Of a DNA stretch of 64,000 nucleotides, positions 11,758 through 23,742 are shown in pieces. The stretch spans positions 112,400,111 through 112,464,110 of the forward strand of contig CM035152.1 in the NCBI GenBank assembly GCA_020205615.1. The letters are read 5' to 3'. Position numbers and translations under genes: made by a program. Under the pieces are notes generated by a model. It saw only the letters and a list, made by a program, of their open reading frames with translations, searched no databases and had not been told where the DNA came from. This DNA is from Panax quinquefolius. Lineage: Eukaryota > Streptophyta > Magnoliopsida > Apiales > Araliaceae. Position 1 is the stretch's first letter; the number at the start of each line of letters is the position of its first letter.

Positions 11758-12265
11758 ACAGAGAGTAGTCAGGATGAAAGACTAAAAAAAAGCGCTCATT
11801 GGGAGGCAATCCAATTTTCTTTTAATTTACAGTATTTTTATGTCATGTTATTCATGTCATAGCTTATTTCATAATTCTAGTAGTGCGTAGATCATTCATG
11901 TATAATTCTTCATAGTTAGTCTCTAGTGTTTAGTAAATTCGATCATTCTTGCTCAACCTCCATGATATTATCTCATGTTAGTGTTCTATCAGATTTCAGG
12001 TGTTTAGGATGTTATTGGATATGCGTATGAGGAGATGAAGTCAAAAAATAAAAGGCACCTATAGAATACCCCACGCCAGGGCGGGCCTTTTGGGAAGAAA
12101 ACCTCTCGCCGGGGCGGGGGTACCAAGATAAGAACAGAATTCCCCCCTTAGTCAGGCAAGGGGCCTCTGTGATGTAAAATACCTCGCCAAGGCGAGCCTC
12201 TGATGTGTAAAAACCTTCACGGGGTGGGGGTACGGGAACCAGTTAAATTTCTTACAAACCGAATA
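11758..12265 (+). other. Spacer between pol and ORF2
   Basis: Non-coding. It starts with a block around CATTGGGAGGCAATCCAA (11802-11819) that also occurs, inverted, in the Athila derivative at 46887-46905, directly after its gag-protease ORF. Then comes AT-rich DNA and a GC-rich repeat at 12050-12245. Confidence 0.7.
12050..12245. repeat. GC-rich hairpin repeats upstream of ORF2
   Basis: Units such as CTCGCC-AA-GGCGAG and TCGCCGGGGCGGGGGTAC form short palindromes. The order and spacing of these units, including the intervening AAGAACAGAAT, match the LTR segment at 22010-22165, so spacer and LTR share this block. Confidence 0.8.
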
Positions 12266-13472
12266 GACTTTGTAAGACCTCAACTTATTATAAATAAAAT
12301 TGAATTTTCTCTATTCATTATTCTAAATTAATAAGGTGTTAATTTGATATAATGCTTTGGTTATGGGTGAAATGTGCAAATTTTACAAAATAAGCAAGTG
12401 GTTATAAAATATTTATTTTGTCGGGAAATATTCTTTTGGTCGTGGAATATTCTTTTTGTCGAGAAATATTCGTACGACGGTGCAACCATTCGTGGGGCTT
12501 ATAACAGAATAACTGTTAGATGAAGAAAATGACAAAGTATGAGTTTTTACAAATAACGGTGTAATTGTTACCATTAACACTGTTGGGTTACCTAGTGGTT
12601 AAAATATAGTAATACGTGTGGTTGCACAGTAGCACACAGTATTACACAGTATTGTTGAATTATTGATTTGTACGTAAGAAGGCACTACTCAATAATTGTT
12701 ACAGTAGTTATTATTCAATATTTTATTTTATTTATTCAATAATTGATGCGTTGATATTTTATATTATTGTTGTTTCAATAATTGTCACTGCACAGTATTT
12801 CCCATTATCAGATCAATAATTCATATTATTTGAATAATATTATTAGATAGCATTATCGGCAATGTCTAGAAAGTTCTGTCAAGGAGAGGTTTAGTCACCT
12901 AATCAAGGCCAAGATGAGGAGAAATCCTTATTGGAAAGCCCCCTCTTTCCTGGGAACGGCCTGGTTGTTATAATTGTGATTCTGTAATATATTTGTGAAT
13001 AATTAATTATTGATTTATATGATAATGAAATATTTATTTGATATAAATGATTGATTTATTTATTTTATGTGGATATAATTGAAGGAATTAATGCTGAGGT
13101 ATTTTATCAGTATTTTGTCAAAAGAAAAGTATTAAAAATCACCCGTTTATGGATTTCGGATATTTTCTGTTTGGAATTTGGAAAAACTCAAAGCTACAAA
13201 GTTGTAGAGAATTCGATTTCATGCGAAATTGACATAAAATTCGAATTTTTCTGATAAACGGACTATTTTCTATGAATTGTTGAAGTTTCAGAAAATAAAA
13301 TAATTTTTATTAAATTTATGGGTGGGCCCACTTTTGGTTGGTGTTAATAACATGTGGGCTGCTGAAAATTCAGAAATGAGGGGCTGATGGCTTTGAAAGC
13401 ATGCGTAGAAAAAATGAGAATAAATAATATTAATTTATTATTTTAGTCTCCTATGGCGTTCTAGCATTTTCC

Positions 13473-13480
13473 TATAAATA
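13473..13480 (+). promoter_or_regulatory. Probable LTR TATA box
   Basis: CTATAAATAGACGC sits in the middle of the solo LTR; the counterpart in the related inverted LTR is at 18590-18600. Transcription would start about 30 bp downstream. Confidence 0.6.
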
Positions 13481-14007
13481 GACGCTTAGGTTAGAATTGA
13501 AAATCACACCAGATATAAGTTTTCTTTCTCTCTAGATTCTCAAGCGTATTTTTGTGAGTATTTTGATACTTTGAGAGTTGCTATTCGGTACAAGTTTCCT
13601 TCGACTTTCTATCCGATATTCCGATCAGAAGTACCGTTATTTTGAGGTAAGGGATGTTATTTTCTTCTTAAATGATATTATTTTCTTCAATATCAGTATG
13701 CCAAAATATTGGTGAACTTTTTAATCAAATTTTGAACTTTTTGTGCCGGGGTTACTATTCACGTATACGACACTATTTTCTGAAAAATAAAAATTTTCCT
13801 TTTTGTCCAAGATGTCTATTTTGGCTATTATCTTTGCTTGTATCCATGTTTTGATCATTATTTTTGAATTCTGTTTCACAATTGATTATTATAAAGTATT
13901 ATTGATCTTGGATAAACTGTTATACGAATCCCTAATATTTGTCCTTACGTCTCACTTTGGATTCGTTTTCTTTAAAAGTTTTTTCATCATCCTCGGTCTT
14001 AAATGAT

Positions 14008-14165
14008 GATATTGCTGAATATCTTTGGCCTATAGTGCAAAGATGAATGATTAACTGATGAATATCTTTGGCCCGTAGTGCAAAGATGAACAGGTGTTGA
14101 GATGAACATGACCAACTTATGACACAAATGAATATCTTTGGCCTGTAGTGCAAAGATGAATATTT
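14008..14165 (+). repeat. Three tandem hairpin repeats
   Basis: Three copies of GAATATCTTTGGCC plus GTAGTGCAAAGATGAA occur about 50-80 bp apart. Each folds as ATCTTTG/CAAAGAT around a conserved loop. The related LTR at 15660-19756 has an enlarged version at 16838-17395. Confidence 0.85.
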
Positions 14166-14730
14166 GATTAAAGATGTATATTGATTGTTGTTACAGGGAT
14201 AAAATATTGATGATGGACTTTTAAATCTTAGAAGATAGTAGAATTCATTCCTTACGTGACTCTTCTAATGGATTGTTGTTTCCGCTGCAGTTGTTGATCT
14301 AAAATTTGTTGTCTATTGTATTATATCAGATTTTCCCCTGTTGAAGACTAACGATAATTTGTTGTATATTATCTTAGTCATAATATTCTTTATTGGGCTA
14401 GTTGAGCTCACCCTTCTCCTTTTTGTTCCATTTTTCTTCTCAAGAGGTGAGAACATAGCAAGATCGAGTCAGGGTATGGAGTGATGGTTCTAGAAAGATG
14501 TTTTAGCAGTCCTCACTATTTTTGTAAAATAGTGTATGAATAATTGTAATGAGGACTTATTTGGGTGTGGATATTGTCTAGAAGACAAAATTTGTATTTA
14601 AACTCACAGTATGTGTTGTCGTATTTTGCACGACAATTGTATTATTTGAAGTTGTATTTTGCTTTCTGTACCATGTATTTGGCGACTCAGAATAGGTGTT
14701 GTATACCTATTTTGGGGGCATCATAGACTT

Positions 14731-15176
14731 AGTATTACTCCACTTCTTCACCTCCTTTCTCCAAAACCAAAATCCCCCACTCTCTCACCCACAAAATACC
14801 CACGAACTCCCAACTTCTCATCCATTAATCCACTAATCTTCAAACAACATCCTTATCTATTTAAACCTAAACCCTAACTCCATCACTTCCACACTAATTT
14901 TCATATTTCAAGCCACAAAAGGCTAGGGTTTGCTAATTTCAATTTTGATAGAAACAAGGAAGGGGACAAACAACAAATTGTAACCACCTACTGCAAATAC
15001 ATACTTCAATCGGGTTAATACACCGTGGGTAAGCATTTACTAGCAAGTTTTCATCAATTTGGAACCATAGTGAATTCACTTATCATATTTGGGGGTATTA
15101 CGAGTTGTGCACACCAAATATTCAACAAATTGCCTAACACAAGTTTGGGGGAATTTGGTGATTGAAATTGACTAAA
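14731..15176 (+). other. Leader of Athila-like ORF2
   Basis: Pyrimidine- and CCCAC-rich leader with a weak TATA-like TATCTATTTAAACC near 14850. It is comparable to the leader of ORF2 in the Athila derivative (46015-46390, minus). No ORF is assigned here. Confidence 0.5.
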
Positions 15177-15659
15177 ATGGCTCATAAGAAACCATCAAAG
15201 CGATAAAGAGGTGAGGTTTCAGGATTTACACCACCGACGCGAGCCTTTAATATACAAAAATTCACAAGTGCCAGTGCCGCCAACAAGTACGACTATTTAG
15301 TGCCTAAAGCACTAACTCTTGAGAGGGGCTTGGCACCAGACAATGTTGATGGGCAGATGAGGAGGCAAATATATGAGCAGAGATGGGACTTGCTCACTGA
15401 TGATCCTGACTCAAAGATAGTAAACGTGGTGAAGGAGTTCTATGCGAACGTTGAGGATAGGGCACCGTTCAGTGCATTTGTGCGGGGGTAAATAGGTGCC
15501 ATTCAGTCCAGACGCCATCAACGAATACTATAGCCTGCAAGCCTATGCTATATGCCAATATACTCAGCTGTGTAATAGCAATCCCGACTATGACCAGATT
15601 TTGGCTGAGATAACTAAGTCGGGCACTACTTGTATCAAAAGAAGGAAGGGTGGCACTAT
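15177..15659 (+). pseudogene. Athila-like ORF2 (env position), 5' part
   Basis: Starts ATGGCTCATAAGAAACC and encodes a protein like the ORF2 product of Athila-type elements, a family annotated as putative plant transposon protein. Recognisable pieces are KALTLERGLA near residue 41, VKEFYANVEDRAPFSAFVRG near residue 85 and VPFSPDAINEYYSL. The ORF at 44801-46014 encodes the same protein on the other strand. Function is unknown; by position it replaces env, but I see no clear signal peptide or membrane segment in this part. It has an in-frame TAA after nine codons and a frameshift near 15490. At 15659 it is split by a solo LTR; after removing one copy of the duplicated ACTAT the frame joins to 19762. 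Confidence 0.85.
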
Positions 15660-16837
15660 TATGACACCCCCAAAATAGGTCCACACAACCCATTCTGAGT
15701 CACCAGATATCATACTATAAAAATCAAATACAAACTTCATTTAAGCTGTTGAGCGTAAATGCAGAATATTTACCGCAGTTAAAGCGTGAGTTTTAATACA
15801 AATGTATGTAACTCTTATGGTGCCTCGACCACAACCTTACAATGGTACTTTACATAAAAGTACAGTCAAAAACTGTTTTAGAAATTAAAATCTTTGGGAA
15901 GTGCTCAAGAAAACCTTCGTACATGGGAGGCCATACGTCTAGGTTATGATAGATATCATATGTCCACAGAATTATCCTTGGTTGACCCAAAAGTCCCCAA
16001 AGAAAAACAAGAAGATTACTATCATCTTCTTTCCAATGGTGAGTCTTCTCTTAACATATAATTATCTCCGCTGTCTCCAAGTGAAAATTATATTTCAAAT
16101 AAGCTCCAAGATTATATAGGTAGTGCTCATAGATATACTCAGCAAGTGGATGTGCACAACCCTGTCTTATGATAACACGAAGTCGGCTGTCATTAGACAT
16201 CTTGTATGATAGTGGCAAAAATATCTTTCTAAAGTTGGGTTCACCTCACCCTATTTGGTTCACCAAAATTAAATATCAAATGACGTATACAATACGACAC
16301 ACTTATCTAAAGTTCTCAAAAAAATTATTTCCATACTATTTAGAGAGAACCTCAATAGCTATAGACCACCGTTCTACTCCCCTGTTATCCCCACTTAACT
16401 CGACAACACTCTTATTACCTGAAAGGAATTGTGAAGCAAAAAGGGTGAGCACAACTAGCCTAGTAAAGAATATCATGACTAAAGATAATTAAATTATCAA
16501 TAGCCTAGGTCAATAATAAATCAGAGATTTAGAACATATGGTAGATGATAAAACTTTTCAACCATAGTTTTAGTGGAACGAGCAATCCATTAGAAGAGTC
16601 AAATAGACCATAAGGTCTATTATCTTCTCCACGTTAAAAATTCACCAACAATGTTTTATCCCTGTAACATCAATCAACAATTCCTGTCCACAATCATGTG
16701 AATAACTCATAATCATAATTGTGATTCTAAATTCCTCTTCGCACCCAGGATGAAGATAATTCTCATCACCTATCTTCACCTGAAACATAAAAAATCATGG
16801 TTATACCAAATCACAATTCTTGTTCATAATCATACTA

Positions 16838-17395
16838 ATAAATTCATCTTTGCACTACGCCCAAAGATATTCATTAACAATTCATCTTTGCCCTACAAGC
16901 CAAAGACATACAACTGTATTTTAGAAAAGTCAAGTAGAGCATGATATCTACTATCTTCTACGAATTAAAAGTGTATAATCAATATTTTATCGCTGAGACT
17001 CAGCTTAATAAATAATCCACATCATCAAATCATCCCTGCACTACGACCAAGGATATTCATGTAATCATCAATGGTCATGATTATACCGAATAATACCTGG
17101 TTATAATCATACCAATAACTGCCCATCAATGCACTACGAGCCAATGAGGACTTTGACCACATTATCTATAACATTACGAGTCATGATTATACCGAATGAT
17201 CCATGGTCATAATCATACCAATAACAGTTCATCTATGCACATATTCTAAAGATACTCATCAATCAATAGTTCATCAATCAACTGTAAAACCAATAATCAA
17301 CAGTCCATTTTTACACGTAAGCCAAAGATATACAACTGTAAAACCAATAATCAACACTCCATCTTTGCACGTAAGCCAAAGATAACTTTCATCAT
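16838..17395 (-). repeat. Expanded hairpin repeats (CTTTGCACTACG...CCAAAGAT)
   Basis: At least seven degenerate units share a core of GCACTACG or GCACGTAAG between arms such as ATCTTTG/CAAAGAT and ATCCCTG/CAAGGAT. This is the reverse complement of the three-copy array at 14008-14165. Confidence 0.8.
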
Positions 17396-17583
17396 AATAT
17401 AAGCATGAGGATGATGACATTGATATAAGCATTAATCAAACGAAAATCAAGGATAAATATTAAAGACTTTAAATTTATCCAGAGTTTAAAAATATCCAAA
17501 TTTGTCAACATCATACTGCTTTGTAGAGTAAAATTCAAGAATAATGTTCATGTACCAAAAATAATTTGGACAGAAAAGAAATA

Positions 17584-17840
17584 TATTTTTCGGGTAAATA
17601 GTACCCCGTGAACAATACCCTCTGAATAGTACTTCGAGAATAGTACCTCGTGAATAATACCCTGACATGAAAAGTACCCCAAATACCCGAGTGAATAATA
17701 TTCAGGTGAATAGTAATTTGGGTGAATAGTAACTCGTGAATAGTACTCTGACATGAAAAGTGTCCCGAATAACCGAGTGAATAATACTAGAATGAATAGT
17801 AATCGGGTGAATAGTAACCTGTGAATAGTAACTTATTAAA
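17584..17840 (-). repeat. GTGAATAGTA short tandem repeats, about 96-bp higher order
   Basis: GTGAATAGTAA-like units of about 15-20 bp recur. Two longer copies starting CTGACATGAAAAGT (near 17661 and 17748) give a roughly 90-100-bp higher-order period. Confidence 0.8.
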
Positions 17841-17939
17841 AAAATACCAAAGAAAATGATATTCCATGACGAGTACAAAAGAAATGATATCTCATACGAG
17901 TATAATAGAATATACAAAACTGCAAATGGATTTTCACCC

Positions 17940-18410
17940 ACCATGCGATAATCCACGTAAACAGATCATTTTCACAATTTAATAAAGAATGAATACAAAG
18001 GATCATTCACCATGCATGCGGTAATCCACATAGACAGATTATTTCAACAAAATAATAAATAATGGAACCAGGTCATGTGTAATCCGCACAGACAGGTTAT
18101 TCCAACAGAATAATAAAGAATGGAACCAGGTCATGCGTAATCCGCACAGACTGGATATTCCAAAAAAATAATAAAGATTGAAACCAGGTCATGCGTAATC
18201 CGTACAGACAGGATATTCTAATAGAATAATAAAGAAGGGAATAACAGAAGAATTCACCAGGCATGCGATAGACCGTACAGACAGGTTATTCCAATAGAAT
18301 AATAAATAATGGAATAACTGAAGAATTTCGCCATGTATCTGATGAGTCGCGTAGAGCACAAAGTTATTCAATGTAATAATAAGGAATGGAATAACAATAG
18401 CTCTCTTCAT
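17940..18410 (-). repeat. About 58-bp tandem repeats, six to seven copies
   Basis: The unit contains CATGCGTAATCCGCACAGAC, AGGTTATTCCAA and AATAATAAAGAATGGAA. Central copies differ at a few positions; outer copies are more divergent and carry extra bases. It is direct-repeat satellite-like DNA inside an LTR. Confidence 0.88.
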
Positions 18411-18589
18411 GAATACAAAAGAAATAATACCCCTTACTATAATAATGATATCCCTTACCTTAGAAGAAAACTGGATACTGGAATAGTGAGGTAGCAGACT
18501 TCTCTTCTTCTTTCTCTCTATAATTTCTCTTTATAATAAATGTTCTATAGCTTTAGTGAATTGGTAAAAAATAATGAAGGAATGAGCTT

Positions 18590-18600
18590 CTATTTATAGG
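18590..18600 (-). promoter_or_regulatory. Probable LTR TATA box (minus)
   Basis: The minus strand reads CCTATAAATAG, matching the TATA box at 13473 in the related solo LTR. Confidence 0.6.
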
Positions 18601-19756
18601 AAAATATAGTTTCAATAATTGGACGTTTTGGGGCTTAAAATATTACAGTATAATACCTTCCTCTTTTTCTTCATTTTTAATTTAGTCCTGGAAGTATTAT
18701 CAAACTTGAACCACCTCCCCTAATAGTAAATAATGCGAATCAATAGTTATAATCATGTGAAAATATGAATTACAGTATAGTACCTCCATCTATACCTCCA
18801 TTTTTAACATAGTCATGCATGTATTATTAATCTTGCACCAACTCCCCTAATAATAAATGAATGTGAATCAATAGTACACATATGTGAACAAATAGTTATA
18901 ATAATATGAATCAATAGCAATTAATTGCTCATTTATCTTGTTAATTGCCCGATTGGTCAATATAACCTCTAGACATCAATTATTATCGAAATAAATGTCA
19001 ATTTCACTAACACTAATAGATCCAACACAAAGGAACTATCAATTTCATCTTTAATCAACATGAACTTATTCATCATTACTATTATAATTAACAATATTTA
19101 ACAACCAGGTCGTTCCCAGGAAAGATGGGGCTTTTCGATAAGGATTTCTCCTTACTGGCGCGTAATCAGGTGACCAAACCTCTCCTTAACAGAACTTCTA
19201 GACATTGTAAATATTGCAAATAATAATATGAATAACTTTATCGTCTCAATTATTGATTTAATAATATAACATATTATGCAGATGATACTGTGACAATAAT
19301 TGAATCAATAATATGAGAGATATGATGCAACAATTACTGTAGCAATAATTGAGTATAACTGAGTGACTTCTTACGTAAGCATCAATAATCAGTACTTTGT
19401 GCTACTATGCAACCACGCTATAACTGTACTTTTACTACTGGGTAGTTCAACAGTTTTAATGGTAACACTTCCGCCATTATTTTTATAAAAAGATAATTCT
19501 GTCGTTTTCTAACTACGACAATACTTTTGTTGTGGGGTCCACCAATGATTGTGCCATCATACAAATATTCCCTGTGAAAATGAATATTCCCCGACCAATC
19601 GAATATTTCCCGACACAATGAATAACAACTTGCATACTTTGAAAAATTTTCAAATATCACCCTTAACTTTAACCCTTTCTCAATTTAACCATTTACTAAA
19701 TTGAATAATTATAAGAAAATTGAATACTTTCATTTCATAAATTTTGGGGTCTCACA

Positions 19757-20539
19757 ACTATCTTCCTCAACAAGGACTTGAGCCGCTATGGAAAGATCTG
19801 GTGTGTGTTTCTATACATATAATTTTTTCCATCTACGCATACCGGTGAGGTGACAAGGGAGAAAGTGCAGCTGCTGTACGCAATCGTGAAGGATTTTGAT
19901 ATTGATATAGGTTCCATAATCATCTTCCCTATACGACGATGCCTGTGAGGGCCATTCTCTAGCTGTCTACCACACCCATCCCTCATCTGTGGGTTGTGCA
20001 AGCAGGCGGGCATTCGATGGTCCGAAGATGAGCCTTCATAAAAGCCTCTCCAGCTGTTAGACTCCCGAATGATTGCATGATACTCTTTCTGGCCTGGAGG
20101 GGAGTCTCATCCAAGAGGTGTCAGTATCATATTCCCTGTGGCTTCTGAGGAGGAAGAAGACACTGAGGACACCTCAAAGGATGATGAGTTCCAAGCTGAC
20201 GAGATTACTGGGGAGCAGGAGACTAAGGAGAGTCGAAGGACCGGCAGATACATATTCAGTTCTCAGTTTCGCAGCCTTCAGAGACAAATTGATGGGCAGA
20301 ACAAAGATAATAATAGGATGATGACCGGATTTATAGCTAGGTAGTACCATTTGTTCAATGCTATGAACACCTCCTTTGCCTCATTTAACGCGTCCTTACA
20401 AAGTTTAAATCTAGTTGCTCAATTTCAATACCAAATGCCAGAGCCAATCCACAATACCCACCATCTGATTCAGACACGGATGAGCGCCGAGTCTTTGTGC
20501 CACGACCACCATCACCACCATCACCTCAACCTTAGCTGA
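19757..20539 (+). pseudogene. Athila-like ORF2, 3' part
   Basis: Continues ORF2 after the solo LTR: TIFLNKDLSRYGKIW, then HPSLICGLCKQAGIRW, an acidic stretch (EEEEDTEDTSKDD) and a C-terminal part (FNAMNTSFASFNASLQSLNL) that ends in a run of histidines. The order matches the derivative's ORF2 at 44801-45620. Several stops and frame changes are present, including a TAG just before FNAMNTSF, so no protein is expected. Confidence 0.82.
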
Positions 20540-21809
20540 TTTTAGGGAAGTCCTCTTGTGCCTAGAGTTATTTTTTTAAAATAAGGACATTGTATTTGCT
20601 AAGTTTGGGGGAGTTTAGTTTAGTTTAGTTATTTGTTGCATGTTATTTATGTTACTTATTTGTTTAGTTTGCATATGTTGTCATGTTTAGTTCATGTTCA
20701 TTATGTTGCATTCATGTAGTATAACTGCATAGTAATATAACATCTATTATTCTTATTCCGATATTATCTAAAAAAAATTAAAAAATTATAACAATAGTAG
20801 TTAGTTTACTATTTTTATGTAGCATTTAATTCATCTAGCATGTTTCCAACTGTTTGATAGTTACTATCTATTTTAGCTAATGATGAGACTGGAATTTAGT
20901 AGACAAGTGTAGTATTGACTATTAGAGTTTTGATGTGATTTTTTGTATGAATTGAATCTTTTTCTGTTTGGAACTGGTATAAAAAGGTTAGCACCGTAAA
21001 AACAACTTTGTTAATTGATTGAGTCTAAATTGACACATAATGGACCTCTAAAGGAGAATGCTAGTTTGAATGAAAGAATGACAAGAATAGGCAGTGATGG
21101 CTAAAGTTAGGCAAGAACCTAAGTTTAAGGGATAACTGGGGTATATAAGCTATAGAAAGAAAAATAAAAAATTAAAAAATATGAATAAACACCGTGGCTA
21201 GTCTATTTTTGTAGCCTCTGTTACTTGAGTAACTAAGCCCAAGGGGATTGCCTTTACACCTATCTCCCTAAGGCCTTAAATGGTTTGGAAGTCGTTGGTC
21301 GAAAGCTCGCTAAGGTAGCATTAAAAAGACTAAGGGAATTAGATATTGAACAACCATGAGAATAAAAAAAAGTGAATGAAATGGGAAATAAGAGAAAAAA
21401 GCCCCCGTGAATGAAAAATAAAGCATAATTACCCTATTTTTACCCTTGATATTGGTAACTTTTTGACGTTAGTCAGATCTAGCTCATTTTTGAATTTCTT
21501 GAGTTTACACTGTATGATGCCTTCAAAGAGACCTATTATGTGTTAAATTTGATCTTTCATCAGTAAGCATGGTTGTTGAGAACACATGCACTATATCAGT
21601 GATAACAGTTTAAGATTTGATGATTGATTGGGAAATTACTGATTTGTTTTTATATGATGTATTATCGTGTGTTTTTGATTTGAGGCAAGTTGAATAGAAT
21701 TGTCTCTGTCATTGCTGTTGGATTCGTAGGCATGTAGATTAGCTGCATTACATTCCATTGCATTGCATTTTTGTTTTGTTTTGTGCTCGAGGACTAGCAC
21801 GGGTTTAAG
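20540..21809 (+). other. 3' non-coding region of Athila-like element
   Basis: AT-rich region after ORF2 with no supported ORF. It contains a GTTTAGTTTAGTTTAGTT run near 20610 and leads into the polypurine tract. The Athila derivative has a homologous region at 43425-44800 (for example the GCCTTTACACCTA and CTCGAGGACTAGCACGG segments). Confidence 0.75.
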
Positions 21810-21821
21810 TTTAGGGGAGTT
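21810..21821 (+). other. Polypurine tract of Athila-like element
   Basis: TTTAGGGGAGTT abuts the LTR start TGATGAGTGGG. The derivative has the same arrangement with a longer G run at 43408-43424. Confidence 0.75.
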
Positions 21822-23267
21822 TGATGAGTGGGTTTCATACCTACGAATCAGCTTCTAATTCGAACTTAAATGGTGTTGAGTTTATATATTTCTGTTCATT
21901 TTTAATTGTTTTATGTTTATTTTATTTTTAGGATTGCATTATATGGCATGGTGGTATAATAGCGACATTATGGCAAGATTTGGCATCAAAAAGGTAAGAA
22001 TTGAGCTCTGGAAGAATACCCCCCGATTGGGCGGGCACATTAACAAAGGAAACACCCGCTGGAGTGGGGGTACATGGCCAAGAACAGAATACCCCCCCCC
22101 CCATAGCTGGGGTGGGCCTGTATACAGTAAATACCCCCTGCCGGGGTGGGGGTACGGGGGGAGAGAAAGTGTTCCACTTCTGCAACTGTGGACGAGGAGC
22201 AATTTGGCATGGACTGGAACTTTGTTGGGCGTTGTTTATGAACTAAATACATGACTTATGATAAGATTTAACACACTAACAACAAGGGACATTACAACAA
22301 TCAATCAATTAGCAAGATTTGGGCCCTATTTTTAGAAGATCATTGGAGGAGCGGATTTGAAGATCAATATCACAAAGTTTACAAATTGGAGTGAGGATAA
22401 GGGTGGTTTTGTAACTATTCTTTGTTTTTCAATTTAATTATTATAATTGGGATGATGAATTTCTCTATCTTTTTAGTATTTAATTCATTTATGATGAACA
22501 AAATTACTTTTTATGCTTGCAATGGAACTTTATTGTTGAACAATGATTGTCATGCCTTGAATTCAGTTCAATAATCTATCAATTTAGTTTATCTATTGTG
22601 ATTTGCCCTTTAATTTATGAATTGCTTGATCACCAATTCTAGTGAATTTATATGAATTCGAGAGATGATGTATGAATCTAGACCTAATAATTATAGCATG
22701 TGTTCTTGAATTCTCTATTTAATAGAATCTCGATGAATGTTAGGATATAGATATGCTTAACATCGCATGTAATAGGGTAAAGAACTTGTAATTTAAACCT
22801 TCTTTGATTTTAATTCACATAGAGATATAATGAATTAGTTAATTAGGGTGTTTGGCTTAGTTCAATCAAATTTGTGGATTTAAGTTAATATGGTATTAGT
22901 GCATCGAGAGATGGCTAATTCTACTAAAGTGTTCTTGATTAATAAACAATGATAGTGAATTGAACTGGAATAAGGTGTGATAATCGGAGTGAGACGTAAA
23001 GTGAAGTTGTAAGTATAATTCTCTATTTATTGCTTGAAATTACGATTATTAAGTTGTGTTGGTTGGTTGGGATTTTTTAGTTTCTTAGTTTTTATTAGTC
23101 ATAATCATTAATTTGAATAGTTTAATAAAATTGAGTTAATATAAAACTAGTAATTGTTAGGTTTAATTTAATACTAGTCTCCGTGGGAACGATACTTTTT
23201 CTTGCTATTATATTACTTGTTGACCACGTGCACTTGCGTGCTGAGCGTATATAGATTTTACCCAACA
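21822..23267 (+). mobile_element. 3' LTR of Athila-like element
   Basis: 1,446 bp from TGATGAGTGGGTTT to GATTTTACCCAACA, preceded by the polypurine tract and ORF2. Related LTRs are at 41997-43407, 49455-50881, 61375-63146 and 10166-11709. The 5' LTR lies outside the window. The next bases, TCGAC, are the expected right-hand target duplication within a Tat LTR. Confidence 0.88.
22010..22165. repeat. GC-rich hairpin repeats in LTR
   Basis: Runs such as GCCGGGGTGGGGGTAC and ATAGCTGGGGTGGGCC alternate with A-rich spacers in an otherwise AT-rich LTR. Apparent ORFs on both strands here are by-products of the repeat. Confidence 0.85.
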
Positions 23268-23742
23268 TCGACAACAACTTCTGGAAAGGTACATCACTCC
23301 TTTGTCGGAAGCCCGGATTGAATGTTATGAAGGTTCGAGGGGATAATATGTAGCCAAAGTGCACGTACTTCAAGATGACGGGACCCGCATAGCCTGAGGA
23401 ACCCCGGGCAGCCGCAGGTAGACCCGCGGCTTCCGCAGGTAGACTCGCGACCATCTGGTCTTTAAATATGAGCTCTTGGCCACTCATTTGAAGAAAAAAA
23501 AGAGAAAATGAGAGAAAACTCTGTCTATTTCAGCTTGTAACCCCTGCTAGAGTGCTCTAAACTGAGTCTAAACACTCAAAAGCACGTGTTTTGTAACATA
23601 CTGAAGTTTAACAGGTGGAAAACGAGTTTTCAAGTGTCAAAAGCTATCTGAAGTCTTCTAGGGAAGCCCATTGTAAGATTTTTCAGGTTTTTAAGCTTTT
23701 TACTACTTCTGTTTTTATATATATATACGTTCCAGAACTTAA

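Larger units (their letters stand above)
12271..14725 (+). mobile_element. Solo LTR, TG...TA family, plus
   Basis: A 2,455-bp insert beginning TGTAAGACC and ending TTTTGGGGGCATCATA, flanked by perfect GACTT duplications (12266-12270, 14726-14730). It matches the inverted insert at 15660-19756, for example in the 12860-12965 segment versus 19110-19190. A TATA box lies at 13473. The 3' end is TA rather than CA. A solo LTR results from recombination between the two LTRs of a former full element. Confidence 0.92.
15660..19756 (-). mobile_element. Solo LTR, TG...TA family, minus, enlarged
   Basis: A 4,097-bp insert that starts TATGACACCCCC and ends TTTGGGGTCTCACA on the plus strand, flanked by ACTAT duplications (15655-15659, 19757-19761). 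It is the reverse complement of the family at 12271-14725 but 1.6 kb longer. Much of the extra length is tandem arrays at 16838-17395, 17584-17840 and 17940-18410. No coding region or internal domain is visible. Confidence 0.9.

Noticed and set aside
17940..18410. CRISPR-like direct repeats
   Set aside because: The units are contiguous 58-bp tandem repeats without unique spacers, inside a plant LTR.
20495..20530. Poly-histidine run as a metal-binding motif
   Set aside because: It is a CCACCAT repeat at the frameshifted end of a dead ORF2; the homologous ORF at 44801 ends in D/E/Q/P-rich sequence instead.
21913..22254. Overlapping ORFs of up to 113 codons on both strands in the Athila-like LTR
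   Set aside because: They are produced by the GC-rich, stop-poor repeat; no codon pattern or domain, and they sit in an LTR.
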